Assembly: GCA_900315085.1 (NCBI GenBank)
Contig: OMXW01000006.1
Coordinates: forward strand, 1 to 32,785
DNA length: 32,785 bases
Reading direction: 5' to 3'
DNA from: an uncultured Eubacteriales bacterium
Lineage (GTDB): Bacteria > Bacillota > Clostridia > Oscillospirales > Acutalibacteraceae
Part shown: positions 32,445 through 32,785 of the stretch, one piece after another
Layout of the letters: each line of letters opens with the position of its first letter
How positions within the stretch are numbered: position 1 is the first letter of the stretch
The notes under the pieces: model-generated
The model's input: only the letters and a program-made list of their open reading frames with translations
The model's database searches: none
What the model was told of the DNA's origin: nothing
Position numbers and translations under genes: made by a program

Positions 32445-32785
32445 ATGAATAAACTGAAGATTTATCTTCCGTCGGTGCTTATTCCTCTGCTTTCGGGCGG
32501 CATTGTTGGAATATTGATTTCCGGCTCGATGGATTATGACAAGCTGAATCAGCCCGCGCTTGCTCCTCCGAGTATTCTGTTTCCCATTGTCTGGACGATT
32601 CTTTATATCCTAATGGGAATCAGCTACGGAATTTTGAAAGAGAACGGCAAAACAGACGATACCGTTAAGATTCTTTACTACACTCAGCTTATTGTTAATT
32701 TGCTGTGGCCTATAGCGTTCTTTGTGCTTAAATGGAGATTGTTCGCGTTCTTCTGGATTCTTTTGCTGGACTTTTTAGTTATTTA
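32445..32785 (+). CDS. TspO/MBR family membrane protein (5' part)
   Basis: The frame opens at ATG 32445 after an AGGTGAGG site and runs off the end of the window. The first 113 residues show the TspO pattern: LNQPALAPPSILFPIVWTIL (family PPxxAPPxxVFPIVWTxLY), YILMGISYG and NLLWPIAFFV, with hydrophobic segments spaced as in five-helix TspO proteins. These membrane proteins bind porphyrins and related ligands; the role here is unknown. It is divergent from cotJA. Confidence 0.88.
   Translation, partial: MNKLKIYLPSVLIPLLSGGIVGILISGSMDYDKLNQPALAPPSILFPIVWTILYILMGISYGILKENGKTDDTVKILYYTQLIVNLLWPIAFFVLKWRLFAFFWILLLDFLVI

Noticed and set aside
1..32785. CRISPR arrays, rRNA or tRNA genes, insertion sequences
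   Set aside because: No regularly spaced repeats, RNA gene sequences, transposase frames or paired terminal repeats with target duplications were found.

Overview
The window looks like chromosome from a low-to-mid GC, spore-forming Firmicute of the Ruminococcus / Oscillospiraceae type, plausibly close to Ruminococcus bromii. The evidence is AGGAGG-type ribosome binding sites with several TTG starts, a T-box ahead of thrS, a dnaG-rpoD operon, cotJ spore-coat genes, and starch enzymes that carry dockerin modules. The genus assignment is inference.

Layout. 0.1-6.2 kb (minus): two tandem secreted type I pullulanases, one with a dockerin and a C-terminal starch-binding-like module, one with a C-terminal membrane anchor. 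6.4-9.7 kb (minus): dnaG, rpoD and a small zincin. 9.7-13.8 kb (minus): yigZ, rpmE, a VanY-like protein without its catalytic residues, and thrS behind a T-box leader. 13.8-16.5 kb: a membrane protein (minus), then on plus a SpoIID-like protein and a lipoprotein. 16.6-32.3 kb: the cotJ locus and everything inserted into it. 32.4 kb to the end (plus): the start of a TspO-family protein.

The main result is in the last 16 kb. cotJA and cotJB (minus, 32.3-31.9 kb) are followed by cotJC, the manganese-catalase-like spore coat gene, which is split into three same-strand pieces in the correct order. These are residues 1-31 at 31.86-31.77 kb, residues 32-139 at 22.40-22.07 kb, and residues 140-207 at 16.78-16.57 kb. 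The first gap is 9.38 kb and is bounded by a shared 7-bp sequence (22400-22406 and 31776-31782). The second is 5.29 kb and is bounded by a shared 9-bp sequence (16778-16786 and 22071-22079). Each gap has its own large serine recombinase, whose gene ends 25-27 bp from one boundary. Removing both segments at these cores restores one uninterrupted 207-codon frame with all five family metal ligands. This is the arrangement of sporulation intervening elements such as skin in sigK, but here two are stacked in one gene.

The cargo is unusual. The 5.3-kb element carries panB-panC-panD-coaBC with its own promoter and terminator. The 9.4-kb element carries rpsO-pnp, a CHAP-domain secreted protein, a broken dockerin-bearing X-Pro dipeptidyl-peptidase, an XRE regulator, a DUF4250 protein and a small unknown. 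If excision occurs only in the doomed mother cell, losing such genes would cost nothing; in growing cells it would probably be harmful, which may keep the elements in place. Excision itself is inferred from sequence, not observed.
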